Assembly (NCBI RefSeq): GCF_018130765.1
Contig: NZ_JAFCJZ010000012.1
Span: 62,001-126,000 of the forward strand
Reading direction: 5' to 3'
DNA length: 64,000 bases
Source of the DNA: Bradyrhizobium iriomotense
GTDB taxonomy: Bacteria; Pseudomonadota; Alphaproteobacteria; Rhizobiales; Xanthobacteraceae
The first letter of the stretch is position 1, and each line of letters starts with the position of its first letter. The notes below the pieces were generated by a model. That model had not been told where the DNA came from. It did not search any database and saw only the letters and a list, made by a program, of their open reading frames with translations. Below are positions 47,709 to 56,053 of this stretch, in pieces. The position numbers and the translations under genes are program-made.

Positions 47709-49526
47709 ATGTCCAAAATCCTGCTTCTGATAGTGATATTTTCATTCGGCGCTGTTACATCAGCGCTCGGCCAAGCCGCCGATCCACGGGTGCTCAGCGA
47801 CATTTTGCGCACCATCCGGCCATTGCTGCCGCAGGAGCACTCGCCGCAATCATCGGCGACGTCGTCCGGTAAACTGTCCGACCATCCTTCTATCGATTGC
47901 AGGAGGGTTGCTCTTCAGGCGCGAAGTCTCATTGGGTCGGTTTTGTGCTCTGGAGCGGAAGGGGCGGCTGCTGATTGGGACTTGAATTCCGCTTTCTGGG
48001 CTTACTATGGCGGCCTAAATCCTGCTGATCAGAAAGCTGCAGACAAGGCAGAAGACCAATGGCGGCGCGGGCTCATAGTTCGGTGCCAATTGCCCCAGTC
48101 AGTATTCGGCATCTCGCTGGCTCAACGCAAGTGTGTGCTTGCAGAAGTGCACCGCCGGGCAGAGTTCTACAGGTCAAAGTTGGCTGGAGATGCCCTAAAT
48201 GAGGCGCAGCTTTCACCCGACCTCCACGGTGAACTTCAACGCGCATTAGCTGATCGCGGCCTGTTAGCGGACGCGCCTGATGGCGAGTTTGGTCTCAACA
48301 CGCGAGCAGCGATCAAGCGCTTTCAAGAACAAACAGGTGAGGTCGCATCAGGATTCTTATCCTCGCAACAAATGCGAACCCTGCTCGCAAGCGGCACCAA
48401 GCCGGACCGGTCATCTCCTACAGCAGGTGATCCCAACCTCGGTAAGAACGAGTCAACCCGGTTGAGCGAAGGTGAGCGAGAGGCGCTCGTGTCACGGCTG
48501 CGGAGCGCTTGGAAAATTGATGGCCTAATGGACCGGCCAGAAAACCTTATTGTCGATGTTCGTATGAAGCTCGGGAGAGACCACAAACTTGTCGGCGTCC
48601 CAGAGATCATCAACAAAGGCACTTCGCAGCAAGCAAATGCAGCCGCCGACGCGGCAATTCTCGCGATCATTCGTTCTCAGCCATTTGATATGCTGAACGA
48701 CGCGACGTTCGCTGCATGGAAGGAGCTAGAGGTGACCTTCGATCCCCGAATTCCCGCAGGTCAGAATACAGCTACCACCAGCCCCACACCACCTGCGGTG
48801 AAGACGGAAGAGCAGGCAACACTCGACGCAGCTTCGAGCGGAGATACTGATGCACAGTTTAAGCTCGCTGGTATGTACGCCACGGGAAAGGGCATGCCAA
48901 CTGATAGCAAGCAGGCGGCTACTTGGTGGCGCAAGGCAGCCGAACAGGGTCATGCCCAATCGCAATTGGCGCTTGGGATCATGTACGAGGTAGGCGACGC
49001 GAATGCCGGAACCCCTAAAGACATTTCTATCGCAGAGGATTGGTACAAGAAAGCAGCAGCGCAGGGTTTGCCAGAGGCAAAGGCGAGGTTGGGCGATCTC
49101 TATGCAAAGAGAGATCCCGATGATGTGGTCGCACAGGTCCTCAATTACAGCACCTTTGGCCAAGACGAAGGGGGCAGTGAATTGGCTGATCTGATGAAGT
49201 TAGCTGGCAAGCCAGCTCCCGACGGAGGTTATTGGTATAGGATTGATGGAAGTACTTGTGTTTATAGACTTCACCCCGGAAAGAGCATCGCTGGGGCCAT
49301 GCTGGGACGCAAAGAAATCGATCTTAACGGCCTCGACCCCAAGAATATTACCTTTCGCTACGACGATAGCAGGAGCTTATGGGGATCTGGCGGCATGGGC
49401 ACGGTCGTTCAGCACCTGAATGACACGGTCATAATCGCGGCTGGTCAGCTTAACATGGAACGACTTCAACGAGGCTGGGCGTTGATCTATCAAAAATATT
49501 GCCGTGGGAAGCACCGCGCGTTCTAA
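47709..49526 (+). CDS. Secreted protein with peptidoglycan-binding and Sel1 repeats
   Basis: 605 residues from ATG 47709 with a signal peptide (SKILLLIVIFSFGAVTSALGQ). A Cys-containing N-terminal region is followed by a peptidoglycan_binding_1 motif (LQRALADRGLLADAPDGEFGLNTRAAIKRFQ), a TolA/TonB C-terminal-like segment (IIRSQPFDMLNDATFAAWKELEVTFDP), and two Sel1 repeats (AQFKLAGMYATGKGMPTDSKQAATWWRKAAEQGH and the following unit). The final 100 residues are not recognised. Possibly a cell-envelope factor or effector-like protein; cargo function unknown. Confidence 0.75.
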   Translation: MSKILLLIVIFSFGAVTSALGQAADPRVLSDILRTIRPLLPQEHSPQSSATSSGKLSDHPSIDCRRVALQARSLIGSVLCSGAEGAAADWDLNSAFWAYYGGLNPADQKAADKAEDQWRRGLIVRCQLPQSVFGISLAQRKCVLAEVHRRAEFYRSKLAGDALNEAQLSPDLHGELQRALADRGLLADAPDGEFGLNTRAAIKRFQEQTGEVASGFLSSQQMRTLLASGTKPDRSSPTAGDPNLGKNESTRLSEGEREALVSRLRSAWKIDGLMDRPENLIVDVRMKLGRDHKLVGVPEIINKGTSQQANAAADAAILAIIRSQPFDMLNDATFAAWKELEVTFDPRIPAGQNTATTSPTPPAVKTEEQATLDAASSGDTDAQFKLAGMYATGKGMPTDSKQAATWWRKAAEQGHAQSQLALGIMYEVGDANAGTPKDISIAEDWYKKAAAQGLPEAKARLGDLYAKRDPDDVVAQVLNYSTFGQDEGGSELADLMKLAGKPAPDGGYWYRIDGSTCVYRLHPGKSIAGAMLGRKEIDLNGLDPKNITFRYDDSRSLWGSGGMGTVVQHLNDTVIIAAGQLNMERLQRGWALIYQKYCRGKHRAF

Positions 49527-49552
49527 CTTGGAGTTGATGTGCACAATTTTGA

Positions 49553-49885
49553 CTATCCCTTATAGGCGTACTCCATAGCTCGATCTTCCGCGTCATCGAA
49601 CAGCTTCTGTGTTTGCGGATCGAGCATCCCATACAGAGAGGTCGAGATCGCGATCCTAATCTGGTCAGTCTCGGATATCACGTAGTCGATCATATCGCCT
49701 GCACTCTTGAACCGCGTCTCTGCAAAGCAGAGAATTGCCGTGTCGATCATGTCGAGTAGAGCTTCTTTCCGGTCCTCTTCAGCGATATCAGAGGCTTGTT
49801 CGCGAAGCTCTTTGAGCCGTTTCCGAAAGCTTCTCCTGATATCCGTTTGGGATAGCCGAAATCCGTCACTAATTTTCCGCTTCAT
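49553..49885 (-). CDS. Hypothetical small helical protein
   Basis: 110 residues from ATG 49885, which has GAGGAG 3 nt upstream; a TTG at 49900 is also in frame. Helical and charged (RRSFRKRLKELREQASDIAEEDRKEALLDMIDTAIL) with a C-terminal acidic stretch. Convergent with the Sel1-repeat gene. No family recognised. The 290-bp gap upstream of it shows no other gene. Confidence 0.6.
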   Translation of the reverse strand: MKRKISDGFRLSQTDIRRSFRKRLKELREQASDIAEEDRKEALLDMIDTAILCFAETRFKSAGDMIDYVISETDQIRIAISTSLYGMLDPQTQKLFDDAEDRAMEYAYKG

Positions 49886-50174
49886 TCGCTCCTCGATCAA
49901 TTCATGGATATGGTCCTCTATTTAGTCCGACAAAGATCTTGCCGGAGTTGAATTGCCTCGGCCACGGGCCTCGGCAATGCTCGGACCGCAAGCGGTCCTC
50001 ACGGCCATGGCGATGAACTGCGAAGAACATTTATGCTGGTCGCATCAGATCGGCGCGTTATCGGCATATTGCCGTCCAATTGGGACCCCCCTCAACTAAC
50101 CGTTTCCCTAATAATATAAAGGCGCCTTAAGATCGGGGGGAGAGAGAAAGACATCCGGTTCTCAATGCGCTGAG

Positions 50175-53072
50175 TTACGGCACGTACAATTCGACTCTGC
50201 TAGAGCCCGACATTCGCGAGCGAAGCTGGGATGAAAGTTGGTTGCCGGAAAACACCTGAACAGTTGCCCCACGGTCTCGGAAACCTTTATTTCGTCCCAC
50301 TGCCTGACAGATGAGATCCTCGTAGTAGAGCTCGATAATGTCAGAAATCCCGAGCCACTGCCCCAGAACATTCAAATCTGCATAGTGATCCGGGGCCAAC
50401 ATTGTCGGGACGATGCTGAGATTCTTGGAGCTTAGATCGTTTTGCCCCTTCATGTTTTGAAAGTTAATCGTTCTCTCCAGATCTCCTAGATTGTTGCCGA
50501 TCACAACGGCATTGCAATCGCCAGCCAGCAGACCTCTTGCAAGCTCGGAAATGCCATCGGCTTTCGCTCTGGGGTCGACCCGATGTGGCACTTTCACCGG
50601 ATAGATGCCTCGCATGTCGCATAGAATGAGCGCAATTAGATTTCTTTTGCAGTGGCGGTATGCCGCTTCGATGATCGCGGCGGGGAGCCTTTCCGTGGTC
50701 AAAAAGGCAAGCCGGAATCCGGGCGAGCGTACCCAGTCCTTAAAGCCAACGTAATATGATTGGCCGTGTCGGAGAGCATACACGTTCCTATCGCGGCGCC
50801 CTCGTCCGAACGGAATCGCGTCGTAGTTCACCTGCACCCGCGTAAGGCGTTCCAGATCGATACGCATCAGCTCGTCAAACTGCTCGAACAATACCGGCAA
50901 ATCATTTCGATGCGCGGCGTAGATCTGCACTTTCACGCTGTATCTCGTGTCGGACCAGTCCGGGTAATCTCGCTGCATACATCCAATTTGATTGTACAAC
51001 TGAGCTGAGATGATGTGGACGAATTCGTCGTATTCGGCTTCGTCATACACGACCGAAGACAGCTTAAAGGTCTTGCGCAGTTCGCTTAGGTCTTGGCTAT
51101 GATCTTCTGGACAAAAGTCGGGATGATACCAAGCGCGGGTCATCATGTTCTGTTGCCAAGTCCGGATAGTGGCGTTGCTTGTGCAGAGGATCGTGTTAGG
51201 CCCACTGTAAGCATGATCTTCCCACAAACTGGCACGCTCTCGCTCAAGGGCGCGATAGACATCGGGCTGTTTTGACTTGATCTGCTCGTAACATTGGTGG
51301 GGTTTAAGGCTGTCAAAGCCGCCTCTCGGAATTGGGGAGGCGCCATTCTCACGGCAAGCCTTGCAATAGTGGTGTGACCAAAAGGATTGTAGGTGCATCC
51401 CATCCGCGAGCCGCCCAGCGTCGGGGGCATTGCTCAACTCAGCGGCCTTCTCGGCTGCTTGATGATTGCTGCGTGTTGCAACGCAATTGAATGTTTGGCC
51501 TCGTCCCGTTTTGGATGCGATATCCATTGCCTCGGTTGCTAGGAGGCTGAAATGAGCAGAGGTCTTGCCAGCTCCTTCTCCAGAAATGATCAGATAATCT
51601 GTGCCAAATCCTCTTACCTCACGGATAGCTTCGTGCAGTTTGCGTCTATACAGGGGTCTTAGATCCATAGGATCCGCCGTGACGGTCGTGATCGGAAGAG
51701 ATCGCTGTTTCCCGCGTGCCCAGACTTCGGTATGGCTAAGGCCGATATTCAGGCGACTTTGCTCTTTCAGCCGCTGGAAGGATGTCATCGGCGAACACGG
51801 CGTGGGCTCGGTCGCTATTTTCGGCAGCTCCGTCCGTAACCCAAAGCGCAGGGCTAGATGGGCTAATAGCTTTTCTGCTGTTAGACCTCCCGGCAAATAG
51901 AAAGACTGTTGGAAGTCGTTCTTTCCGTAAACCAAGATTCGGCGATAGTTGCCATGCACAACCGATGACGGATTTCTGTCACGTGGCCCGTTTTTGAAAT
52001 AGATAGTTTTGCTGCTAAGGTCGATCTTAACGGGCTTTGGATATTCACCCCACTCGCTCTTGCACAAGCCCTGCAATTCATCGATCAGGGCGTAAGCATT
52101 GGTTTCAGGTAAGCCTGTTGGAGCTGCTCTCTTGCGCTCTGGCCGAACCGGCCTGCGTAGGTCGTGATCTGGGGAGAGCATTGGCTTCGTTGAGCCGTTA
52201 GGAGCCCGGCTTAGAAACTTTTCGAGGATCACAATCTGTGGAACGAGAATGCCCGGTGGAAACTCGAACAGTTTTGAAGTTTCTTCATGCAATCTGTTTC
52301 CCCATGGGAAGCGTCGCCACTGAGTAATGTTTCTCAGCGCTCTGTCCGTGGGAATAGAGGGGGCCGCGAGCCTCTCAAAGATCTCGAATGTTCGGTCCCA
52401 GTATTCCTGATGGATATTGGCCATGATGGCGGCCTCTACATCCTGACGCTCAAGGCGCTGCGACCACTTTGCATCGAACGGGACTGACTTCAGATGCTTG
52501 GTGCTGAATATGAAATGGAAGTGAAGTGATTTGCCTGCGCTGAAAGTAACATTGAAACCTCGGTAATCGGAAAATCGACAAAGGGCATCACTAATAGACG
52601 TTAGCGTACCGTTCTGAGTCCAAGACAGCATTTCCTGAAAATGATCGACCTTATCAGGGTCGAACTCGAAGGTGATGATCAGGAAGCCGCCGTTCGTAGT
52701 GCGCACAGTCGGCATGTCGGCCTTCTCGATCTCGAATTGGGGACTGCCATATCCTTTTGGGAGCAATAAGGGGTTTGCAAAATACAATAGATGCGTGCCA
52801 TCCGAAGGATCGACATCAGCCGGGACGCTTTCAAAATCGGTTAGTTTTCGCGCCAGCTTCAGTCGGTCTGACAACGGGACATAGGACCCGCTTTCTTCGT
52901 TGAATCGATGAGCCAGAAGCAAGCGGCAGAGGCCTCGCCCTGATTTTCTCCGTGCACCGCCCACCGCATGCTGAATGCCACCCAGCAAGCGCCGTTCGTC
53001 CGAGTTGAGAGAGTTCATCCCATAGAAATCGAAGACCCTTCGGTTCTGTTGCGCACATGGATCTCCAGCCAT
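50175..53072 (-). CDS. Apparent primase-helicase fusion protein of the island
   Basis: 965 residues. The N-terminal region (about 120-275) resembles archaeo-eukaryotic primase motifs: LIITFEFDPDK with D138 and D140, AGKSLHFHF with H184, and RNITQWRRFPWGNRLHEET like the PrimPol RxPGS.N.K region. The C-terminal region is helicase-like: Walker A GEGAGKTS at 498-505, DEAE box in VVYDEAEYDEF at 677, and a motif VI-like QAVGRNKGFRDRG at 923. Four or five cysteines (about 570, 573, 594, 630, 654) lie between Walker A and DEAE, as in FeS helicases of the XPD/DinG type. Role: probably element replication. Assignments are from motifs only. Confidence 0.6.
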   Translation of the reverse strand: MAGDPCAQQNRRVFDFYGMNSLNSDERRLLGGIQHAVGGARRKSGRGLCRLLLAHRFNEESGSYVPLSDRLKLARKLTDFESVPADVDPSDGTHLLYFANPLLLPKGYGSPQFEIEKADMPTVRTTNGGFLIITFEFDPDKVDHFQEMLSWTQNGTLTSISDALCRFSDYRGFNVTFSAGKSLHFHFIFSTKHLKSVPFDAKWSQRLERQDVEAAIMANIHQEYWDRTFEIFERLAAPSIPTDRALRNITQWRRFPWGNRLHEETSKLFEFPPGILVPQIVILEKFLSRAPNGSTKPMLSPDHDLRRPVRPERKRAAPTGLPETNAYALIDELQGLCKSEWGEYPKPVKIDLSSKTIYFKNGPRDRNPSSVVHGNYRRILVYGKNDFQQSFYLPGGLTAEKLLAHLALRFGLRTELPKIATEPTPCSPMTSFQRLKEQSRLNIGLSHTEVWARGKQRSLPITTVTADPMDLRPLYRRKLHEAIREVRGFGTDYLIISGEGAGKTSAHFSLLATEAMDIASKTGRGQTFNCVATRSNHQAAEKAAELSNAPDAGRLADGMHLQSFWSHHYCKACRENGASPIPRGGFDSLKPHQCYEQIKSKQPDVYRALERERASLWEDHAYSGPNTILCTSNATIRTWQQNMMTRAWYHPDFCPEDHSQDLSELRKTFKLSSVVYDEAEYDEFVHIISAQLYNQIGCMQRDYPDWSDTRYSVKVQIYAAHRNDLPVLFEQFDELMRIDLERLTRVQVNYDAIPFGRGRRDRNVYALRHGQSYYVGFKDWVRSPGFRLAFLTTERLPAAIIEAAYRHCKRNLIALILCDMRGIYPVKVPHRVDPRAKADGISELARGLLAGDCNAVVIGNNLGDLERTINFQNMKGQNDLSSKNLSIVPTMLAPDHYADLNVLGQWLGISDIIELYYEDLICQAVGRNKGFRDRGATVQVFSGNQLSSQLRSRMSGSSRVELYVP

Positions 53073-53208
53073 CGGCCCACTCTAAAAATCAAGCGACGAA
53101 TTGTCTGACAAATGCAGGACCGACCGTTCCGGCTACAGAGCTGGCCCGCGACCAAGTCCTACATGTTAGGGAAGCGCTATTGCGCGGCGATCATCCGCGC
53201 CGTTCCAA

Positions 53209-53355
53209 TCAACTACGCCGATGATCGGATTTCAGATTCCAAATCGCATCACGAACGACGGCAGAGGCCGAGATGTTTTTTTGTAGGGCATGTTGGACAA
53301 GAACGTCCGCGAGATCCCGTGAAAGACGGAATGTCAGTCGGTATTGGTGCTTCAA
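53209..53355 (-). CDS. Ribbon-helix-helix-like 48-aa protein, TTG start
   Basis: Reading from TTG 53355: a strand (HQYRLTFRLSRDL), helix (ADVLVQHALQK), turn NISASAVV and helix (VVRDAIWNLKS), the pattern of CopG/Arc ribbon-helix-helix regulators. AGGAG is 7 nt upstream of the TTG. It lies 136 bp upstream of the primase-helicase in the same direction and probably regulates or is cotranscribed with it. Too short for most ORF finders and started by TTG. Confidence 0.65.
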   Translation of the reverse strand: MKHQYRLTFRLSRDLADVLVQHALQKNISASAVVRDAIWNLKSDHRRS

Positions 53356-53720
53356 AAATCTTCTCCTGAAAATGTATGACAGCCGTGAAGTATTTAGCGT
53401 CGGACCTTCTTTAGGGCCGCAATTGGCGCCTATCCGACGATGTTAAATATGGTGCGACCGGGCCCCAAGTTCAAGAATTCGGAAAAGAGTCAACCATTTG
53501 CAGCTCCGAGGCGTTCAGTAGAACTACGTTTTAGTGCTGAATCAGAGCTGCTCGGGCAGCGGGGAAAAATCGCTGCTCTGGGGCCATTTGTGCCTCTGTG
53601 AGGGCCATCCTGTGCTGTCGAGCGCATGCGGGATTATGCCGGGCGATAAATGCTTTGGGACTTGCTGCTTTAGGGCTCGACGACCTACATTGGAGCCGAC
53701 GCGGGGGCCGCGTGACCCGG
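53356..53720. other. Gene-free stretch between the RHH and integration genes
   Basis: 365 bp holding the upstream region of both divergent units (the RHH/primase gene to the left and the HTH/integrase genes to the right). Open frames here (for example at 53598) extend the HTH gene upstream but show no coding-like sequence and lack SD. No clear hairpin or repeat was seen by eye; it may carry the element's origin or promoters. Confidence 0.4.
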
Positions 53721-54104
53721 ATGAACAGCAAAGAATTCTTTTCGTCGATTTGTCAGATTTCCGATTCCCATCAGCTCAAGATCGTGAGTTGGTCGGAATT
53801 TGCCTCCTCTAAGCGCACTGTTCGCCAACTAGGCCGCACAAAAGCAACGGCAAATGCGTTGGGCGGGAGGTCGGGTGATCGGGCCCGTTTGGCTCCGCGG
53901 CGGGGATTGTCTCGCGAGCAAGCGGCCGATTACGTCGGGGTATCTCCGTCCAAATTTGACCAGATGCGAAAGGATGGTCGGATAGGAGCGCCGAAGCTCA
54001 TTGATGGACGAAAAGTCTGGGATATACATCAGCTCGATCGAGACTTCGATGCGCTTCCCCCGGAAGGTGGTGAGGACGGAGACGATTGGAGCGCATCTCT
54101 ATGA
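53721..54104 (+). CDS. Excisionase-like helix-turn-helix protein
   Basis: 127 residues from ATG 53721. The C-terminal half is an AlpA/excisionase-type winged HTH: GLSREQAADYVGVSPSKFDQMRKDGRIGAPKLIDGRKVWDIHQLDRDFDALP. Its stop overlaps the integrase start (ATGA), the usual arrangement for an HTH factor that steers integrase direction. The upstream in-frame extension to 53598 lacks domain features. Confidence 0.78.
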   Translation: MNSKEFFSSICQISDSHQLKIVSWSEFASSKRTVRQLGRTKATANALGGRSGDRARLAPRRGLSREQAADYVGVSPSKFDQMRKDGRIGAPKLIDGRKVWDIHQLDRDFDALPPEGGEDGDDWSASL

Positions 54105-55189
54105 GCAGACGAAGCTCAGACCTGCGGCGTCGTCTTCCGGCTGGTTGCGTCGAGGACATCGACCGCCACGGCAACGTTCGGATCTATTATCGGGCGAAGG
54201 GCGCCCGAAAGGTCAGGCTTCGCGGTACCCCCTGGGCACCGGAGTTCATGGCCGCATATGAAGAAGCGAAGAGCGGCACATCCGCCAGCAGGGCCGTCAT
54301 AGGGGTGGGCACCTGGCGTTGGCTGTGCGTGAAGTATTTCGCTGAATGTGCTGACTACAAGCGGCTTGACCCACGAACCCGTCATGTTCGCCGCCTGGTC
54401 CTTGAATCGACATTCGACGAGCCAATTGCGCCAGGATCGCTGAAGTATTTTAGAGATATGCCCCTGTCCAAAATGACCTCAAATGCGGTTGAGGTGATGC
54501 GGGATCGCAAACTTGACCATCCTGAAGCGGCGAACGCCCGGGTGAAGGCCATTCGGCAAGTGTTTAAATTTGCGGTTCGTAGGAAACAGGCAGCATTTAA
54601 TCCCGCGCGAGACGTGCCATATATTCGGACTGGCTCGACCGGTTATCACACATGGAGCGTTGAAGAGGTCCGGCAGTTCGAGGAGCACCATCCGATCGGA
54701 AGCAAAGCCCGGCTCGCGTTGGCACTGCTGGCGTTCACTGGCCAACGTCGATCCGACATCGTTCGGCTCGGTAAGCAGCACATGAAGGCTGGAAAGCTCT
54801 CTTTCACGCAGCACAAAAACCGAAATCGGAAGCCCAAGAAATTGATTCTGCCGGTGCTGCCAGCACTTCAAGCTGTTATCGACAAATCGCCCTGCGGGGA
54901 TCTGACGTTCTTAGTGACACAATTTGGCAAGCCTTTCACCGAAGCTGGCTTTGGAAACAAGTTTCGTGAGTGGTGTGACGAAGCTGGCCTCCACCATTGC
55001 ACTGCGCACGGCCTTCGGAAGGCAGGCGCCACGATTGCCGCAAACAATGGCGCGACCTCGCGTCAGTTGATGGCGATCTTCGGCTGGGATTCGATCCGAA
55101 TGGCGGAGGAGTATACGCGTCGCGCAGATCAACAACGCCTTGCTGAAGATGCGATGCATTTGATCGAGCCGCGCGATGCCAAAGCGTGA
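54101..55189 (+). CDS. Tyrosine site-specific integrase
   Basis: 362 residues. N-terminal arm-binding and core-binding region, then the catalytic domain with R216 in FTGQRRSDIVRL, K in the following beta-hairpin, H303-G-L-R306 in TAHGLRKAGAT, and nucleophile Y338 in MAEEYTRR. The usual His of box III is replaced by Trp (IFGWDS), a tolerated change in the family. The gene ends 80 bp from the tRNA-Leu 3' end, its likely target site. ATG at 54101 overlaps the preceding stop. Confidence 0.9.
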   Translation: MSRRSSDLRRRLPAGCVEDIDRHGNVRIYYRAKGARKVRLRGTPWAPEFMAAYEEAKSGTSASRAVIGVGTWRWLCVKYFAECADYKRLDPRTRHVRRLVLESTFDEPIAPGSLKYFRDMPLSKMTSNAVEVMRDRKLDHPEAANARVKAIRQVFKFAVRRKQAAFNPARDVPYIRTGSTGYHTWSVEEVRQFEEHHPIGSKARLALALLAFTGQRRSDIVRLGKQHMKAGKLSFTQHKNRNRKPKKLILPVLPALQAVIDKSPCGDLTFLVTQFGKPFTEAGFGNKFREWCDEAGLHHCTAHGLRKAGATIAANNGATSRQLMAIFGWDSIRMAEEYTRRADQQRLAEDAMHLIEPRDAKA

Positions 55190-55268
55190 ACAAGATCGTG
55201 TCCCACCGAGGCGTCGAGTGGGACTAATTCGGTAATTTTAGAAGTAAATACAAGGGGTTAGCTTTCGG

Positions 55269-55285
55269 GTGGTGCCCCTGGCCGG
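55269..55285. repeat. attR: right 17-bp direct repeat, tRNA-Leu 3' end
   Basis: GTGGTGCCCCTGGCCGG, identical to 34339-34355. Bases 55270-55285 are the last 16 nt of the tRNA-Leu gene (CCA, discriminator, acceptor strand and part of the T arm) on the minus strand, so the gene itself stays complete. Crossover between the two copies would excise a circle of about 20.9 kb. Confidence 0.88.
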
Positions 55286-55354
55286 AATCGAACCAGCACT
55301 CCTTGCGGAACTCGATTTTGAGTCGAGCGCGTCTACCAGTTCCGCCACAGGGGC
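55270..55354 (-). tRNA. tRNA-Leu(CAA)
   Basis: On the minus strand it starts GCCCCTG and ends CAGGGGC-A-CCA, so the acceptor stem pairs 7/7 with an encoded CCA. D loop AACTGGTAGACGCG, anticodon stem CTCGA/TCGAG with loop CTCAAAA (anticodon CAA, reads UUG), long variable arm as in type II tRNAs, and T arm GGTTCGATTCC. 85 nt in total. Serves as the integration site of the island. Confidence 0.95.
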
Positions 55355-55513
55355 CCTCGGTCGGCCCCTCCAGGGAGGGCGTCGCGAAGCCGGCGGACTA
55401 TAGCCATGGACAAGGCGGGGTCAACCCGCGCCAAAGTGATCCCGGCCGTTCTCGACAGCCGCTTGGGGTGGAGCTACAGGCTTTGAGAGCGCGAGACATG
55501 CTACGAGGCCGCC

Positions 55514-56053
55514 GTGACCACCCAGAGTGCCGCAATACCTGCGTTCAAGCCGGCGGCCACGAGCCCCGCGCTGGCCGCCTCGCTGGCGGTCACCCTGATC
55601 GCGGCAGTCACGATCGCAGGCGCCTGGTTCTTCCAGCTCGTGCTGGAAATCCTGCCATGTCCGCTGTGCCTGGAGCAGCGCTACGCCTATTACCTCGCGA
55701 TCCCGGTCGGCGCTTTCACGGCGCTTGCGGCACGCGCCGGCGCGCCGCGGCCGCTGCTGCTCGCAGGGCTTGCGATCCTCGCGCTGGCGACCCTCGCCAA
55801 TGCCGGCCTCGGCACCTACCACTCCGGCGTCGAATGGGGGTTCTGGAAGGGCCCGACCGATTGCTCCGGCCCCGTCGTCAATCTCGGCAGCGCCGCTGAT
55901 CTGCTGTCGAAGCTCGACACGGTGAAGGTGGTCCGCTGCGACGAGGTACAGTGGCGCTTCCTCGGCCTCTCGCTCGCCGGCTACAACGTGCTGATCTCGC
56001 TCCTGATGGCCGCGATCGCCGCGTGGGGATTTGTGCGGACGGCGAGGCGCTAG
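55514..56053 (+). CDS. dsbB: Disulfide bond formation protein B
   Basis: 179 residues, GTG start. Four membrane helices. The first catalytic pair is in ILPCPLCLEQRYAYYLAIP (CxxC) and the second pair in PTDCSGP and VVRCDEVQWRFLGLSLAGYN, as in DsbB, which reoxidises DsbA using quinone. It is the first chromosomal gene beyond the tRNA. A DsbA-like gene lies at 61083 but is not adjacent. Confidence 0.92.
   Translation: MTTQSAAIPAFKPAATSPALAASLAVTLIAAVTIAGAWFFQLVLEILPCPLCLEQRYAYYLAIPVGAFTALAARAGAPRPLLLAGLAILALATLANAGLGTYHSGVEWGFWKGPTDCSGPVVNLGSAADLLSKLDTVKVVRCDEVQWRFLGLSLAGYNVLISLLMAAIAAWGFVRTARR

Larger units (their letters stand above)
34339..55285. mobile_element. tRNA-Leu-integrated genomic island, about 20.9 kb
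   Basis: Bounded by the 17-bp direct repeats at 34339 and 55269. A tyrosine integrase sits at the right end, ending 80 bp from the tRNA 3' end and reading toward it, the standard layout for tRNA-targeted elements. Gene content (recombinases, primase-helicase, nucleases, methyltransferase, HEPN proteins), shorter conserved operons and more A/T-rich codons differ from both flanks. No conjugation genes (relaxase, type IV secretion) or virion genes are seen, so it is probably a mobilisable or satellite-like element and not a complete ICE or prophage. Confidence 0.88.

Noticed and set aside
53112..53369. 85-aa plus-strand open frame opposite the RHH gene
   Set aside because: The minus strand gives a clean ribbon-helix-helix pattern with SD; this frame shows neither.
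34339..55285. CRISPR array or retron in the island
   Set aside because: No regularly spaced repeats, cas genes, or reverse-transcriptase motif (YxDD) were seen.
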